Shown: in pieces, positions 36,978-46,785 of the stretch | Layout of the letters: each line of letters begins with the position of its first letter | How positions within the stretch are numbered: position 1 is the first letter of the stretch | Assembly (NCBI RefSeq): GCF_003030465.1 | Contig: NZ_CP028339.1 | Span: 620,001-684,000, forward strand | Reading direction: 5' to 3' | Origin: Thauera aromatica K172 | GTDB lineage: Bacteria > Pseudomonadota > Gammaproteobacteria > Burkholderiales > Rhodocyclaceae | DNA: 64,000 bases | The notes under the pieces: generated by a model | The model's database searches: none | What the model was told of the DNA's origin: nothing | What the model saw: the letters and a program-made list of their open reading frames with translations, nothing else | Translations under genes and position numbers: made by a program

Positions 36978-37730
36978 ATGCGACTCATCGAACTGGACAG
37001 GCACCTGGAAGCCTTGTTCGACGCTGCGGGATTCAAGGATTATTGCCCAAACGGTCTGCAAGTGGAAGGACGCGCCGAAGTCGCGCGAGTGCTGTGCGGG
37101 GTCACCGCGAGCCAGGCTTTGCTCGATCTCGCCCGCGACGGCGACTATGACGCGGTCTTCGTCCATCACGGCTATTTCTGGAAAGGCGAGGACGGTCGCA
37201 TCACCGGCATCCGCCGCCAGCGCCTGCGTACCCTGCTGGCCAACGACATCAGCCTGTTCGCCTACCATCTGCCGCTCGACGCTCATCCGGAGCTGGGAAA
37301 CAACGCCCAGTTCGGGCGCCTGATGGGATGGTGCGCGGACGGCCGCTTCGCCGATCAGGCGCTGGGCTGGATCGGTAGTCCCGGAAGCCGGGAAGGCGAA
37401 AGCGCCGCCGGGTTGGCGCGCTCGATCGCGGCCCGGCTGGGACGGGACCCACTGCTGGTCGGAGACGGCGCGCGCGCGGTGCGGCGGGTGGCGTGGTGCA
37501 CCGGGGGCGCGCAGGGGTTTTTCGAGCAGGCGATCGCCGCCGGGGCGGATCTGTACGTTTCCGGCGAGGCGTCCGAGCAGACCGTGCACCTGGCGCGCGA
37601 AGCCGGAGTGCCTTACGTCGCCGCCGGCCATCATGCGACCGAGCGCTACGGTGTCCGCGCGGTGGCCCGCCACCTGGCCGAACAATTCGGCCTGCAAGCC
37701 GATTTCGTCGATCTGCCCAATCCGGTCTGA
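36978..37730 (+). CDS. Nif3-like dinuclear metal-centre protein
   Basis: 250 aa YbgI/Nif3 family protein. Metal-ligand segments are visible: VHHGYFWKGED, AYHLPLDAHPELGNN and GHHATERYGV. The N-terminal DYCPNGLQVEG is highly conserved. The biochemical role is unsettled; a GTP-cyclohydrolase-like label (FolE2-like) is often misapplied. It is divergent from the DegS-like gene, 89 bp apart. Confidence 0.88.
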   Translation: MRLIELDRHLEALFDAAGFKDYCPNGLQVEGRAEVARVLCGVTASQALLDLARDGDYDAVFVHHGYFWKGEDGRITGIRRQRLRTLLANDISLFAYHLPLDAHPELGNNAQFGRLMGWCADGRFADQALGWIGSPGSREGESAAGLARSIAARLGRDPLLVGDGARAVRRVAWCTGGAQGFFEQAIAAGADLYVSGEASEQTVHLAREAGVPYVAAGHHATERYGVRAVARHLAEQFGLQADFVDLPNPV

Positions 37731-37763
37731 GCCGCCGCCGGACGCCGCGGAGCGGCCGCCGCT

Positions 37764-38882
37764 TCAGGCCTGCCCGGCCGCAACGGTCCCGGGCGCGGCC
37801 GTGCAGGGGCCGAGTTCGTCGTCGAGAATCGCCGCCAGCAGCAGGATTTCGTCGATCACCGTAAACGGGAAGCCGGCCCGCGTGCCTTCGCGATTGTCGC
37901 GCAACAGCTGCTGCAGGTAGAGCTGGCAGGCGGGGGTGCGCCAGCTCTCCTGCAGCGCCCTGGCGATGTGCGGCATGTCTTCGATGCGGGTGGTGGAGGC
38001 GCGCAGTTCGTCGTAGTTCTGCCAGGTGACGACGTTGACGTTGAAGGTCTTGTTGAGCTCCTTGGCGATGGTGTCGAACTCGATGCGCAGGCCGGCGGCC
38101 CGATACACTTCGAGCAGCTTCAGCCAGGGCGTCACGGCCTGGCGGGGGTTGCCGCGGATGAATTCGGCGAGGGTTTCGGCGGCGCCGTGCACGCGGCCGA
38201 AGCTCATCATGATGTCGGCGAGTTCCACCGCCGATTTGTGCTCTTCCCTGTTCGGCTCCGCGTTCGGTCCCGCCCTCGGCGCCGCCGGCTTGGGGGTTTC
38301 GTCGTCGGCGCTCCAGTCGAGGACGGAGGGGGCGGCGCCGGACTCGGGTGCCGGGCGCGCGCCGCTGCCGGCGACGGGCGTCGATGCCGCACCGGCGGCC
38401 GGTGCCGGGGTGAAGGTCGCGCCGCGCCGGCGCCGCACCCATAGCCATCCGGCCAGCAGCAGGGCGAGCGCCGTCAGCGCGCCAGGCAGGTAGGGGGTGG
38501 CACTTTCCGTCGGCGTGGTTGAGGCGGGGGGCGGTACCGGCGAGGGGGCGGCGGGGCGGGGCGGGGCGGCGCCCGCCGCAGCGGCTGCCGGTGCCGAAGC
38601 GGCCGAAGCGCCGGGAGCGATGGCGGGGGAGGCATGGGTGGCGGCGATGCGACGTTCGAGCTCGCTGCGGGCTTCCTCGAGATCGCGGATGCGGTCGAAC
38701 AGCTCCCTTTCGACGGCGATGCTGCGCTCGATCGCGGCGGCGAGTTCGCGGGCGCGCGCGTCGGTAGCGGCGGTCACGGCGGTGCCGCTTGTGCTCCCGG
38801 GCGCTGCGGAGGCCGCCGGAGCAGCTGGCAGGAGCAGGGCCGCGGCGAGCGTGAGGGCGGGCGTGATCCGTCTGTTGTTCAT
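37764..38882 (-). CDS. FimV-like membrane protein
   Basis: 372 aa. A Sec signal peptide (ending PAASAAPG), a coiled-coil stretch (AIERSIAVERELFDRIRDLEEARSELERRI), a long Ala/Pro-rich linker and one transmembrane helix (LPGALTALALLLAGWLWVRRRR). The cytoplasmic domain has TPR-like helices (ELADIMMSFGRVHGAAETLAEFIRGNPRQAVTPWLKLLEVYRAAG), as in the C-terminal part of FimV-type proteins. It lacks the LysM domain of full FimV. A polar or pilus-related role is inference. Confidence 0.65.
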   Translation of the reverse strand: MNNRRITPALTLAAALLLPAAPAASAAPGSTSGTAVTAATDARARELAAAIERSIAVERELFDRIRDLEEARSELERRIAATHASPAIAPGASAASAPAAAAAGAAPPRPAAPSPVPPPASTTPTESATPYLPGALTALALLLAGWLWVRRRRGATFTPAPAAGAASTPVAGSGARPAPESGAAPSVLDWSADDETPKPAAPRAGPNAEPNREEHKSAVELADIMMSFGRVHGAAETLAEFIRGNPRQAVTPWLKLLEVYRAAGLRIEFDTIAKELNKTFNVNVVTWQNYDELRASTTRIEDMPHIARALQESWRTPACQLYLQQLLRDNREGTRAGFPFTVIDEILLLAAILDDELGPCTAAPGTVAAGQA

Positions 38883-39086
38883 GTTCCGCGCGTCCGGCGG
38901 CAGGTTGGTCGGTGCACGGCTTGTATCAGACTCTCATGCGCGATTCCAGGGACTATGCCGCAATTCCGCCGCAGGGTGAATGTTTCCGCTGCGCCCACGG
39001 TGGGCGGACGGCGGGCGTGCGGCCGGCGCCTCCGGGGAAATCGGTTAAGATCCGGTTTCGATACGCAGCCGTACGTTTCGCCGACC

Positions 39087-39641
39087 ATGCCGCTTCCCGT
39101 CCCCGCTCTGCCCCGGCGTCCGATTCACCGCCGGAACATCGAAATCCAAGGTTTCCAGCGCGCCGACGGCCTGCTCGAACTCGATGCCTCGATCACCGAC
39201 GTCAAGGGCATCGACTACCAGCTCGGGTCCGGGCTGCGGCCAGCGGGAGAGCCCGTTCACCTGATGCGGATCAGGGTCACGCTCGACGAGGAGTTCAACA
39301 TCGTCGACGCCGTCGCCTGTTCGGACGGCGTGCCCTACCCGGGCCAGTGCGACACCATCGGGCCGGTCTACCGCAAGCTCGTCGGCCTCAACCTGGTGCG
39401 CGGCTTCCGTCGCACGGTGGGGGAAATGTTCGCCGACGTGCGCGGCTGCACCCACCTCACCGAAATGCTGCTGTCCCTGCCCACGGCGGCGATCCAGACC
39501 GCCGCCTCGTTCCGCAGCGACAGCGAGGACACCGCCGGCAGGCCCTTCCAGATCGACCGCTGCCATGCGCTCGAGAGCTCGGCCGAGGCTGTGCGGCTGT
39601 ACTACCCGAAGTGGTATCGGGGCGCGCGAAGCGAAGTCTGA
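39087..39641 (+). CDS. DUF2889 domain protein
   Basis: 184 aa. The pattern RRNIEIQGFQRADGLLELDASITDVKGIDY...RIRVTLDEEFNIVDAVACSD...RKLVGLNLVRGFRRTVGEMFADVRGCTHLTEML is the conserved DUF2889 core. The function is unknown. It is preceded by a -10-like TAAGAT about 45 bp upstream and divergent from the FimV-like gene. Confidence 0.8.
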   Translation: MPLPVPALPRRPIHRRNIEIQGFQRADGLLELDASITDVKGIDYQLGSGLRPAGEPVHLMRIRVTLDEEFNIVDAVACSDGVPYPGQCDTIGPVYRKLVGLNLVRGFRRTVGEMFADVRGCTHLTEMLLSLPTAAIQTAASFRSDSEDTAGRPFQIDRCHALESSAEAVRLYYPKWYRGARSEV

Positions 39642-39680
39642 GCGGCGGATCGGTTCCGCGGTGCACTGCGCAAAACCGGT

Positions 39681-39869
39681 TATAATTATGGAGTCTTGCG
39701 GTCGACGCGCAGCTTTGCGCGCGCCGGGGATCGGGTCCGTCTACCTGGATCCGGCGCGGAGGGCCGCGCTCGAGGGAGACAGCGCCCGACGTGGAGTGCA
39801 AGCTCCGAAGCATGCCATCAACCTGTTCGCGACGGGCTGCCTCGTCGTGACTTCGATCGAAGGGCAACC
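39681..39869 (+). promoter_or_regulatory. Promoter and long structured leader of sucCD
   Basis: A consensus -10 TATAAT (39681-39686) with a weak -35 implies a leader of about 175 nt before sucC. The leader contains GC-rich foldbacks (GCGC...GCGC near 39710, and GCCGG/CCGGC-type arms around 39720-39756) and no convincing ORF. Conserved RNA motifs are known upstream of suc genes in other proteobacteria; membership is untested. Confidence 0.5.
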
Positions 39870-41030
39870 ATGAAGATTCATGAGTATCAGGCAAAAGAAC
39901 TACTGAGGAAGTACGGCGTCGTGACGCCGCGCGGTTTCCACACCGTGTCGGTCGATGGTGCGGTGAAGGCCGCCGAGGAACTGGGCGGCAAGATCTGGGT
40001 CGTGAAGGCGCAGATCCACGCCGGCGGCCGCGGCAAGGGCGGTGGCGTCAAGCTCGCGCGCTCGCTCGACGAAGTCCGCCAGCACGCCAGCGACATCCTC
40101 GGCATGCAGCTGATCACGCACCAGACCGGGCCCGAAGGCCAGAAGGTGCGCAACCTGCTGATCGAGGAAGGCGCCGACATCCAGAAGGAATACTACGTTG
40201 CCGCGCTGACCGACCGTGCCACGCAGAAGGTCGCGATCATGGCCTCCTCCGAAGGCGGCATGGACATCGAGGAAGTCGCGCACAGCACGCCGGAGAAGAT
40301 CCTCAAGGAATTCGTCGATCCGCTCGTCGGCCTCACCGACGCCCAGGCCGAGAACCTCGCCCGCGGCATCGGCGTGCCCGAGGCCTCGGTCGCCAAGGCG
40401 GTCGATACGCTCAAGCGCCTGTACACCTGCTACATGGAAACCGACGCCTCGCTGGCGGAAATCAACCCGCTGATCCTCGAAGGCAACGGCAACATCAAGG
40501 CCCTCGACGCCAAGTTCAACTTCGACTCCAACGCCCTCTACCGTCACCCGGAAATCGTCGATTTCCGTGACTTCGACGAAGAAGACGCGGACGAGATCGA
40601 AGCGTCGAAGTTCGACCTCGCCTACATCAGCCTCGACGGCAACATCGGCTGCCTGGTAAACGGCGCCGGTCTGGCGATGGCCACCATGGACACGATCAAG
40701 CTGTTCGGCGCCGAGCCGGCCAACTTCCTCGACGTCGGCGGCGGCGCCACCACCGAGAAGGTCACCGAAGCCTTCAAGATCATGCTCAAGAACCCCAAGG
40801 TCAAGGGCATCCTGGTCAACATCTTCGGCGGCATCATGCGCTGCGACACCATCGCCACCGGCGTCGTCGCCGCGGCCAAGGAAGTGAACCTCTCCGTCCC
40901 GCTCGTGGTGCGCATGAAGGGCACCAATGAAGACCTCGGCAAGAAGATCCTCGCCGACTCGGGCCTGCCGATCATCGCTGCCGACACCATGGCGGAAGCC
41001 GCGACCAAGATCGTCGCTGCGGTCAAGTAA
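39870..41030 (+). CDS. sucC: Succinyl-CoA ligase (ADP-forming) beta subunit
   Basis: TCA-cycle enzyme subunit with an ATP-grasp domain, 386 aa. N-terminus [22 protein letters not shown], nucleotide-site segment [20 protein letters not shown], and [16 protein letters not shown] in the CoA-ligase domain. ATG 39870 is preceded by AAGGGCAACC. sucD follows after 12 bp. Confidence 0.97.
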   Translation: MKIHEYQAKELLRKYGVVTPRGFHTVSVDGAVKAAEELGGKIWVVKAQIHAGGRGKGGGVKLARSLDEVRQHASDILGMQLITHQTGPEGQKVRNLLIEEGADIQKEYYVAALTDRATQKVAIMASSEGGMDIEEVAHSTPEKILKEFVDPLVGLTDAQAENLARGIGVPEASVAKAVDTLKRLYTCYMETDASLAEINPLILEGNGNIKALDAKFNFDSNALYRHPEIVDFRDFDEEDADEIEASKFDLAYISLDGNIGCLVNGAGLAMATMDTIKLFGAEPANFLDVGGGATTEKVTEAFKIMLKNPKVKGILVNIFGGIMRCDTIATGVVAAAKEVNLSVPLVVRMKGTNEDLGKKILADSGLPIIAADTMAEAATKIVAAVK

Positions 41031-41042
41031 GGAGAGCTTCGA

Positions 41043-41936
41043 ATGTCCATCCTGATCAACAAAGACACCAAAGTCATCACCCAGGGCATCACCGGCAAGA
41101 CCGGCCAGTTCCACACCGAGAAGTGCCAGGAGTACGCCAACGGCAAGAACTGCTTCGTCGCCGGGGTGAACCCGAAGAAGGCCGGCGAGAAGATCTTCGA
41201 CATCCCGATCTACGCTTCGGTGAAGGAAGCCGCGGCCGAGACCGGCGCCACCGTGTCGGTGATCTACGTGCCGCCCGCGGGCGCCGCCGACGCCATCTGG
41301 GAAGCCTGCGAGGCCGACCTCGACCTGGCGATCTGCATCACCGAAGGCATCCCGGTGCGCGACATGCTGGTCGTGCGCAACAAGATGAAGCAGAAGGTTG
41401 CCAAGGGCGGCAAGGAAACCCTGCTGCTCGGCCCCAACTGCCCAGGCCTGATCACGCCCGACGAGATCAAGATCGGCATCATGCCCGGCCACATCCACCG
41501 CAAGGGCCGCATCGGCGTCGTGTCGCGCTCCGGCACGCTGACCTATGAAGCGGTCGCCCAGCTCACCGAGATCGGTCTCGGCCAGTCGTCCGCGGTCGGT
41601 ATCGGCGGCGACCCGATCAACGGCCTCAAGCACATCGACGTGATGCGCATGTTCAACGACGATCCGGACACCGACGCGGTGATCATGATCGGCGAGATCG
41701 GCGGTCCGGACGAAGCCGAAGCCGCACAGTGGTGCAAGGCCAACATGAAGAAGCCGATCGTCGGCTTCATCGCCGGCGTCACCGCGCCCGCGGGCAAGCG
41801 CATGGGCCACGCCGGTGCGCTGATCTCGGGCGGTGCCGATACCGCCGACGCCAAGCTCGCGATCATGGAAGAGTGCGGCTTCACGGTCACGCGCAACCCC
41901 TCCGAGATGGCCAAGCTGCTGAAGGCGATGCTGTAA
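41043..41936 (+). CDS. sucD: Succinyl-CoA ligase (ADP-forming) alpha subunit
   Basis: 297 aa. CoA-binding N-terminus ([25 protein letters not shown]) and the phosphohistidine in [24 protein letters not shown] precedes the ATG. A strong terminator closes the sucCD operon. Confidence 0.97.
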   Translation: MSILINKDTKVITQGITGKTGQFHTEKCQEYANGKNCFVAGVNPKKAGEKIFDIPIYASVKEAAAETGATVSVIYVPPAGAADAIWEACEADLDLAICITEGIPVRDMLVVRNKMKQKVAKGGKETLLLGPNCPGLITPDEIKIGIMPGHIHRKGRIGVVSRSGTLTYEAVAQLTEIGLGQSSAVGIGGDPINGLKHIDVMRMFNDDPDTDAVIMIGEIGGPDEAEAAQWCKANMKKPIVGFIAGVTAPAGKRMGHAGALISGGADTADAKLAIMEECGFTVTRNPSEMAKLLKAML

Positions 41937-41957
41937 GCGTCGTTTCTTCCGCGGCAT

Positions 41958-41989
41958 CGAAAAGCGCCGGCCGGTCCGGCGCTTTTTCG
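41958..41989 (+). terminator. Rho-independent terminator of sucCD
   Basis: CGAAAAGCGCCGG (41958-41970) pairs with CCGGCGCTTTTTCG (41976-41989) and is followed by T-rich sequence within the right arm. It starts 22 bp past the sucD stop. Confidence 0.85.
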
Positions 41990-42062
41990 TCCACGGGGCG
42001 TCGGCGGGCGCGTAGAATCGGCCTTCCACCGCGCCGCGCAGCCACCTCACGGGTAAAGCACT

Positions 42063-42722
42063 ATGCCGAAGTTGATCCTCAGCATGGACGGCCTCGTTCT
42101 CAAGGAGCTTGTGCTCGCCAAAGAGCGCACGACGATCGGCCGCAAGCCCGACAACGACATCCAGATCGACAACCTCGCCATCAGCGGCCAGCACGCCGTC
42201 ATCACCTGCATTCTCGGTGATGCGTTCCTCGAGGACCGGAACAGCACCAACGGCACCTACCTGAACGGCCAGTCGGTGAAGAAGCAGGTGCTGCAGAACA
42301 ACGACGTGATCGAACTGGGCAAGTACCGGCTGAAGTTCATCGCCGACGGTGCCGCGCCCGGTGCCGCCGCCGAGGTCGTCGATGCCGCCGCGCTCAAGCC
42401 TTTCGAGATCTCCGCTACGATCCCCGATGCCGCCCCGGCCGCCGGCCCCGGCGCCGGACGCATCGGCGTGATCCAGATCCTGAACGGCGCCGGTGCCGGC
42501 CGCGAGCTGCCGTTGACGAAGCCGCTCACCACGCTCGGCAAGCCCGGTCGGCAGGTCGCGGTGATCACGCGCCGGCCGCGCGGCTACTTCATCACCCATG
42601 TCGAAGGGGCGTCCTTCCCCCTCGTCAATGGCCGGGCACTCGACGCCCGCCCTCACCCGCTCGGCGAGCACGACATCGTCGAGCTCGCGGGGGTGAAGAT
42701 GGAATTCTTTTTCCGCTCCTGA
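42063..42722 (+). CDS. FHA-domain protein
   Basis: 219 aa. A classical forkhead-associated domain lies at residues 20-95 (TTIGRKPDNDIQIDNLAISGQHAVITCILGD...DRNSTNGTYLNG...NNDVIELGKYRLKF), with the phosphothreonine-binding Arg/Ser/His/Asn pattern intact. A second, degenerate FHA-like half forms the C-terminus (GAGAGRELPLTKPLTTLGKPGRQVAVI...VNGRALDARPHPLGEHDIVELAGVKMEFFF). A -10-like TAGAAT lies at 42013-42018. No Ser/Thr kinase or phosphatase gene is nearby, so its partner is unknown. Confidence 0.85.
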   Translation: MPKLILSMDGLVLKELVLAKERTTIGRKPDNDIQIDNLAISGQHAVITCILGDAFLEDRNSTNGTYLNGQSVKKQVLQNNDVIELGKYRLKFIADGAAPGAAAEVVDAAALKPFEISATIPDAAPAAGPGAGRIGVIQILNGAGAGRELPLTKPLTTLGKPGRQVAVITRRPRGYFITHVEGASFPLVNGRALDARPHPLGEHDIVELAGVKMEFFFRS

Positions 42723-42841
42723 GGACCGCGCAGCGTGAATTCCTGCCTACCCCGGTCTGCCCGTGCGGTGGCACCCTGCAAAAATGCGCGGCGGACATCC
42801 CCGCGGCGCCGTCGCAGCCGGAGCTGCGACCGGGAAAGGCG

Positions 42842-43609
42842 ATGAAACTTACGGTACTCGGCTGCAGCGGTGGCATCGGCGATCGGCACGCGCGCACCAC
42901 CTCCCTCCTTGCCGATGACGACATCCTGATCGATTGCGGGACGGGGGTGGGCGATCTGCCGCTCGCGGCCCTGCTGCGCATCGGCCATGTCTTCGTCACC
43001 CACGCTCACCTCGACCACATCGCCTGCCTGCCCCTGCTGATCGAGGCGGTGGGCGAGCTGCGCGCGCGGCCGCTGACCGTGCATGCCACGCCGGAGACGA
43101 TCGCGATCCTGCGCGCGCATATCTTCAACTGGCACATCTGGCCCGATTTTTCGGCCCTTCCCGATCGCGCCGCACCCTATCTGCGCTTTGCCCCGATCGC
43201 CGAAGGGGAGGGGCGCGACCTGGGCGGGCGGACGATCACCGCCCTGCCGGTCCGCCATACCGTGCCGGCGGTCGGCTACCGCCTCGACAGTGGTGCCGGG
43301 CAACTGGTGTTTTCCGGCGACACCGCGTACTGCGCGGAACTGGTCGCTGCGATCAACGCCTGTCCGGCCCTGCGCCACCTGATCATCGAGGCCGCCTTTC
43401 CCGACGAGCAACGGGACCTGGCGGCGGCCTCCCGCCACCTGTGCCCGAGCCTGTTGCAGACCTTGCTGGCCGAACTCACCGTCAGCCCGGAAATCCACGT
43501 CAGCCACCTGAAGCCCGGCGGTGCCGCGCGCATCATGGCGCAGATCGGCGCCGGGGGCGGGCGGTTGCGGCCGCGGCAGCTGCGGCAGGGACAGGTGCTC
43601 GAATTCTGA
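42842..43609 (+). CDS. Metallo-beta-lactamase-fold phosphodiesterase-like protein
   Basis: 255 aa. The MBL metal motif THAHLDH and the ligands in VRHTVPAVGYRL, FSGDTAY and VSHLKPGG are all present. The fold and size match class II cyclic-nucleotide phosphodiesterases (PDEase_II-like). It sits between the FHA protein and a GAF-containing ATPase, so a signalling role is plausible. The substrate is unproven. Confidence 0.75.
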   Translation: MKLTVLGCSGGIGDRHARTTSLLADDDILIDCGTGVGDLPLAALLRIGHVFVTHAHLDHIACLPLLIEAVGELRARPLTVHATPETIAILRAHIFNWHIWPDFSALPDRAAPYLRFAPIAEGEGRDLGGRTITALPVRHTVPAVGYRLDSGAGQLVFSGDTAYCAELVAAINACPALRHLIIEAAFPDEQRDLAAASRHLCPSLLQTLLAELTVSPEIHVSHLKPGGAARIMAQIGAGGGRLRPRQLRQGQVLEF

Positions 43610-43660
43610 CCCGCGTCGCGGGCGCGCCGCCCCGCCATCTTGCAAGCGAAACCACCGACA

Positions 43661-46027
43661 ATGAGCGATCTCTCCCTTTCCGAGCAGCAGCCGGATTCCA
43701 GCGCCGTCGGGCGCCGGCTGGCGTTTTTCAAGGGGCTCCAGGCCCTCACCCAGCGCATCCAGGCGAGCGCCGATGTCGATGCGCTCGTGCTCGAACTGGC
43801 ACCGCAGCTGTGCGCGCTGTTCGGTGCCGAGCGGCTCAGCATCTACGCCGTGGAGGACGGCGGCGGCTCGATCGCCACGCTGGTCAAGACCGGGCTGCAG
43901 GGCGTGCGGAGCCTGCGCCTGGCGCTCGACGAAAACAGCATCGCCGGCTACGCCGCCCGGTGTGGCGAACTGCTCAACATCGGCGACGCCTATGACGAGG
44001 CCGAGCTGCGCGGGATCTCGCCGAAGCTGCGCTTCTGTAAGGAAGTCGACGCCGGCAGCGGCTTCCGTTCGCGCCAGATGCTGGTGGCTCCGCTCCGCGA
44101 CTCCGGTGCCGGCCGTATCCTGGGCGTGATCCAGTTCATCAACACGCGCAGCGGCCAGCCCTTCCCGAAGATCGCGGAGGAGGGGGCGCTCGTCCTCGCG
44201 CAGACGCTCGGCGCCGCCTTCCGCGACCGCCGCGGCAAGGCGGCGCGGCTGCGCTCGCGTTTCGACGCGCTGGTCGCCGACGGGCACATCACCGCGGCCG
44301 AGCTGATCGAGGCGGCACGCGAGGCGCGCGCCCGCGGGTGCTCGACTGAGGCGGTGCTGACCGACGCCCTCGGCCTGTCGCTGGCCGCGCTCGGCGAGGC
44401 TGCGGCGCGTTTTTCCGGCGTCCCCTACCAGCCTTTCCGCGACAACCACGTCAAACCAATCGACTTGCTGCGTAACATCAAGCGCGAATACGTCGAGCAA
44501 AGCCTGTGGCTGCCCTACGAGGAAACGGGCGAAGGGATCGTGATCCTGTGTGTCGATCCGGAGCAGATCCGCAACTCGGGCATCGCCCAGAACGTGTTCG
44601 TGAACAAGCGCCTGATTTTTCGCGTCACCACCGTGCGCGAATTCGAGCGCACCGTCGCCCAGTATTTCGGCGAGCAGCTCGACGACGCCCCGGTGTCCGA
44701 GCTGCTCTCCGGCCTCGACGAAGGCGAGGACGAAGGCGGCACGCTGCGCGACGACGTCACCGCCGCGGCCGACAACGAACTGGTCAAGCTGGTCAACAAG
44801 ATCATCGTCGAAGCCCACCGCCAAGGCGCTTCCGACATCCATATCGAGCCGCGCCCGGGGCGCGAGAAGACCCTGGTCCGTTTCCGCAAGGACGGTTCGC
44901 TGGTGCCCTACATCGAAGTGCCGGCGAGCTACCGCAGCGCGCTCGTCACCCGCATCAAGATCATGTGCGACCTCGACATCTCGGAGCGCCGCCGGCCGCA
45001 GGATGGCAAGATCCGCTTCCGCAAGTTCGCCCCCCTCGACATCGAGCTGCGGGTGGCGACCCTGCCCACCCAGGGCGGCATGGAAGACGTGGTGATGCGC
45101 CTGCTCGCCGGCAGCGAGCCGATTCCGCTCGACCGCCTCGGCCTGCTGCCGTTCAACCTCGAGCGCCTGCAGGCCTTGATCGCCCGCCCCTACGGCATCT
45201 TCTTCGTGTGCGGCCCCACCGGCTCGGGCAAGACCACCACGCTGCATTCGGTCCTGCGCCACATCAACACTCCCGACACCAAGATCTGGACGGTCGAGGA
45301 TCCGGTCGAAATCACCCAGAAGGGTCTGCGCCAGGTGCAGGTCAACCGCAAGGTCGGGATCGACTTCGCCACCATGATGCGCGCCTTCCTCCGTGCCGAC
45401 CCGGACGTCATCATGGTCGGCGAGATGCGTGACCGCGAAACGGTGGCGGTCGGCATCGAAGCCTCGCTGACCGGTCACCTCGTGCTGTCTACGCTGCATA
45501 CCAACAGCGCGCCCGAGTCGGTCGTGCGCCTGCTCGACATGGGCATGGACCCGTTCAACTTCGCCGACGCCCTGATCGGCGTGCTCGCCCAGCGTCTGGC
45601 CAAACGCCTGTGCCTGAAGTGCCGCGAGGCTTACCACCCCGGCGCGGACGAACTCCAGCGCCTGCTCGAGGAATATTGCGAGGACCTGCAGCGCACGCCG
45701 GATTTCCGCGTCGCTCCGGATGCCGCCCGCGACCGCATCGTCGCGCGCTGGCGTGCCGAAGCCGCCGACCGGGACGGCCGGTTTACGCTCTACCGCGCGG
45801 TCGGCTGCGAGCACTGCACCCAGGGCTACAAGGGGCGCGTCGGCCTGCACGAGCTGATGCCCGGCTCGGATGCGATCAAGCGCCTGATCCAGGAGCGTGG
45901 CCGGGTCGACCAGATTCTCGGCCAGGCGCTCGCCGAAGGCATGCGCACGCTGCGCCAGGATGGCATCGAAAAAGTGCTCGCCGGCATCACCGACATGCAC
46001 CAGGTGCGCAAGGTCTGCATGCGCTGA
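43661..46027 (+). CDS. GspE/PilB-type ATPase with N-terminal GAF domain
   Basis: 788 aa from ATG 43661. Residues about 20-195 form a GAF domain (LVLELAPQLCALFGAERLSIYAV...VAPLRDSGAGRILGVIQFIN), then a GSPII_E_N-like domain (HITAAELIEAAREARARG), then a full type II/IV motor: Walker A GPTGSGKTTTLHS, Asp box TVEDPVEITQ, Walker B DPDVIMVGEMRD, His box STLHTNSAPES, zinc motif CLKCREAY...CEHC. It is an orphan motor, with no pilin, platform or secretin gene adjacent. The GAF domain suggests control by a small ligand such as a cyclic nucleotide. Confidence 0.88.
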   Translation: MSDLSLSEQQPDSSAVGRRLAFFKGLQALTQRIQASADVDALVLELAPQLCALFGAERLSIYAVEDGGGSIATLVKTGLQGVRSLRLALDENSIAGYAARCGELLNIGDAYDEAELRGISPKLRFCKEVDAGSGFRSRQMLVAPLRDSGAGRILGVIQFINTRSGQPFPKIAEEGALVLAQTLGAAFRDRRGKAARLRSRFDALVADGHITAAELIEAAREARARGCSTEAVLTDALGLSLAALGEAAARFSGVPYQPFRDNHVKPIDLLRNIKREYVEQSLWLPYEETGEGIVILCVDPEQIRNSGIAQNVFVNKRLIFRVTTVREFERTVAQYFGEQLDDAPVSELLSGLDEGEDEGGTLRDDVTAAADNELVKLVNKIIVEAHRQGASDIHIEPRPGREKTLVRFRKDGSLVPYIEVPASYRSALVTRIKIMCDLDISERRRPQDGKIRFRKFAPLDIELRVATLPTQGGMEDVVMRLLAGSEPIPLDRLGLLPFNLERLQALIARPYGIFFVCGPTGSGKTTTLHSVLRHINTPDTKIWTVEDPVEITQKGLRQVQVNRKVGIDFATMMRAFLRADPDVIMVGEMRDRETVAVGIEASLTGHLVLSTLHTNSAPESVVRLLDMGMDPFNFADALIGVLAQRLAKRLCLKCREAYHPGADELQRLLEEYCEDLQRTPDFRVAPDAARDRIVARWRAEAADRDGRFTLYRAVGCEHCTQGYKGRVGLHELMPGSDAIKRLIQERGRVDQILGQALAEGMRTLRQDGIEKVLAGITDMHQVRKVCMR

Positions 46028-46089
46028 AGCGGGCGCTGGCGGGGGCGGGCGGTTAGAATCCGGGCCTGCCCCTTCCTCGGAGACCGTCC

Positions 46090-46785
46090 ATGTTCCGCAT
46101 CGCCCCCAGCCTGTTGTCCGCCGATTTCGCCCGCCTCGGTGACGAGGTCGCGCGCGTGATCGCCTCCGGCGCCGACTGGATCCACTTCGACGTGATGGAC
46201 AACCACTACGTGCCCAACCTCACCATCGGCCCGCTGGTGTGCGAGGCGATCCGTCCCCACACCACGGCGCCGATCGACGTGCACCTGATGGTGAAGCCGG
46301 TCGATCGCATCATTCCCGACTTCGCCCGTGCCGGTGCCGACATCATCACCTTCCACCCCGAAGCTTCCGAGCACATCGACCGCAGTCTCGGGCTGATCCG
46401 TGACGCCGGCTGCCAGGCCGGGCTGGTGTTCAATCCCGCCACGCCGCTGCACCACATGGACCACGTCATGGACCGGCTCGACGTGGTGCTGCTGATGAGC
46501 GTCAATCCCGGCTTCGGCGGCCAGGCCTTCATTCCCGAAACGCTCGACAAGCTGCGCGCGGTGCGCGCCCGGCTCGACGCCTACGAGGCCAGGAGCGGAC
46601 GCCGCATCCTGCTCGAGATCGATGGCGGAGTGAAGATCGACAACATCGCCGACATCGCCCGCGCCGGCGCCGACACCTTCGTTGCCGGCTCGGCAGTGTT
46701 CGGTGCCGGCCGTGACAGCGACCCCAACCGCTACGACTCGGTGATCGCCGCGCTGCGCGCCGAGCTGGCGAAGGTGGCGGCATGA
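46090..46785 (+). CDS. rpe: Ribulose-phosphate 3-epimerase
   Basis: Interconverts ribulose-5-P and xylulose-5-P, a TIM barrel of 231 aa. Metal/catalytic segments: [51 protein letters not shown] and EIDGGVK. Preceded by a -10-like TAGAAT (46054-46059). It overlaps gph by 4 bp. Confidence 0.95.
   Translation: MFRIAPSLLSADFARLGDEVARVIASGADWIHFDVMDNHYVPNLTIGPLVCEAIRPHTTAPIDVHLMVKPVDRIIPDFARAGADIITFHPEASEHIDRSLGLIRDAGCQAGLVFNPATPLHHMDHVMDRLDVVLLMSVNPGFGGQAFIPETLDKLRAVRARLDAYEARSGRRILLEIDGGVKIDNIADIARAGADTFVAGSAVFGAGRDSDPNRYDSVIAALRAELAKVAA

Noticed and set aside
39900-42671. A 923-codon minus-strand open frame across sucCD
   Set aside because: sucC and sucD on the other strand are unmistakable. 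The frame has the Asp/Val/His/Arg-rich look of GC-rich antisense frames.
42653-46000. A 1115-codon open frame on the minus strand
   Set aside because: It is antisense to the FHA, phosphodiesterase-like and GAF-GspE genes, whose motifs are clear. Its composition is a by-product of high-GC third positions, and it matches no family.
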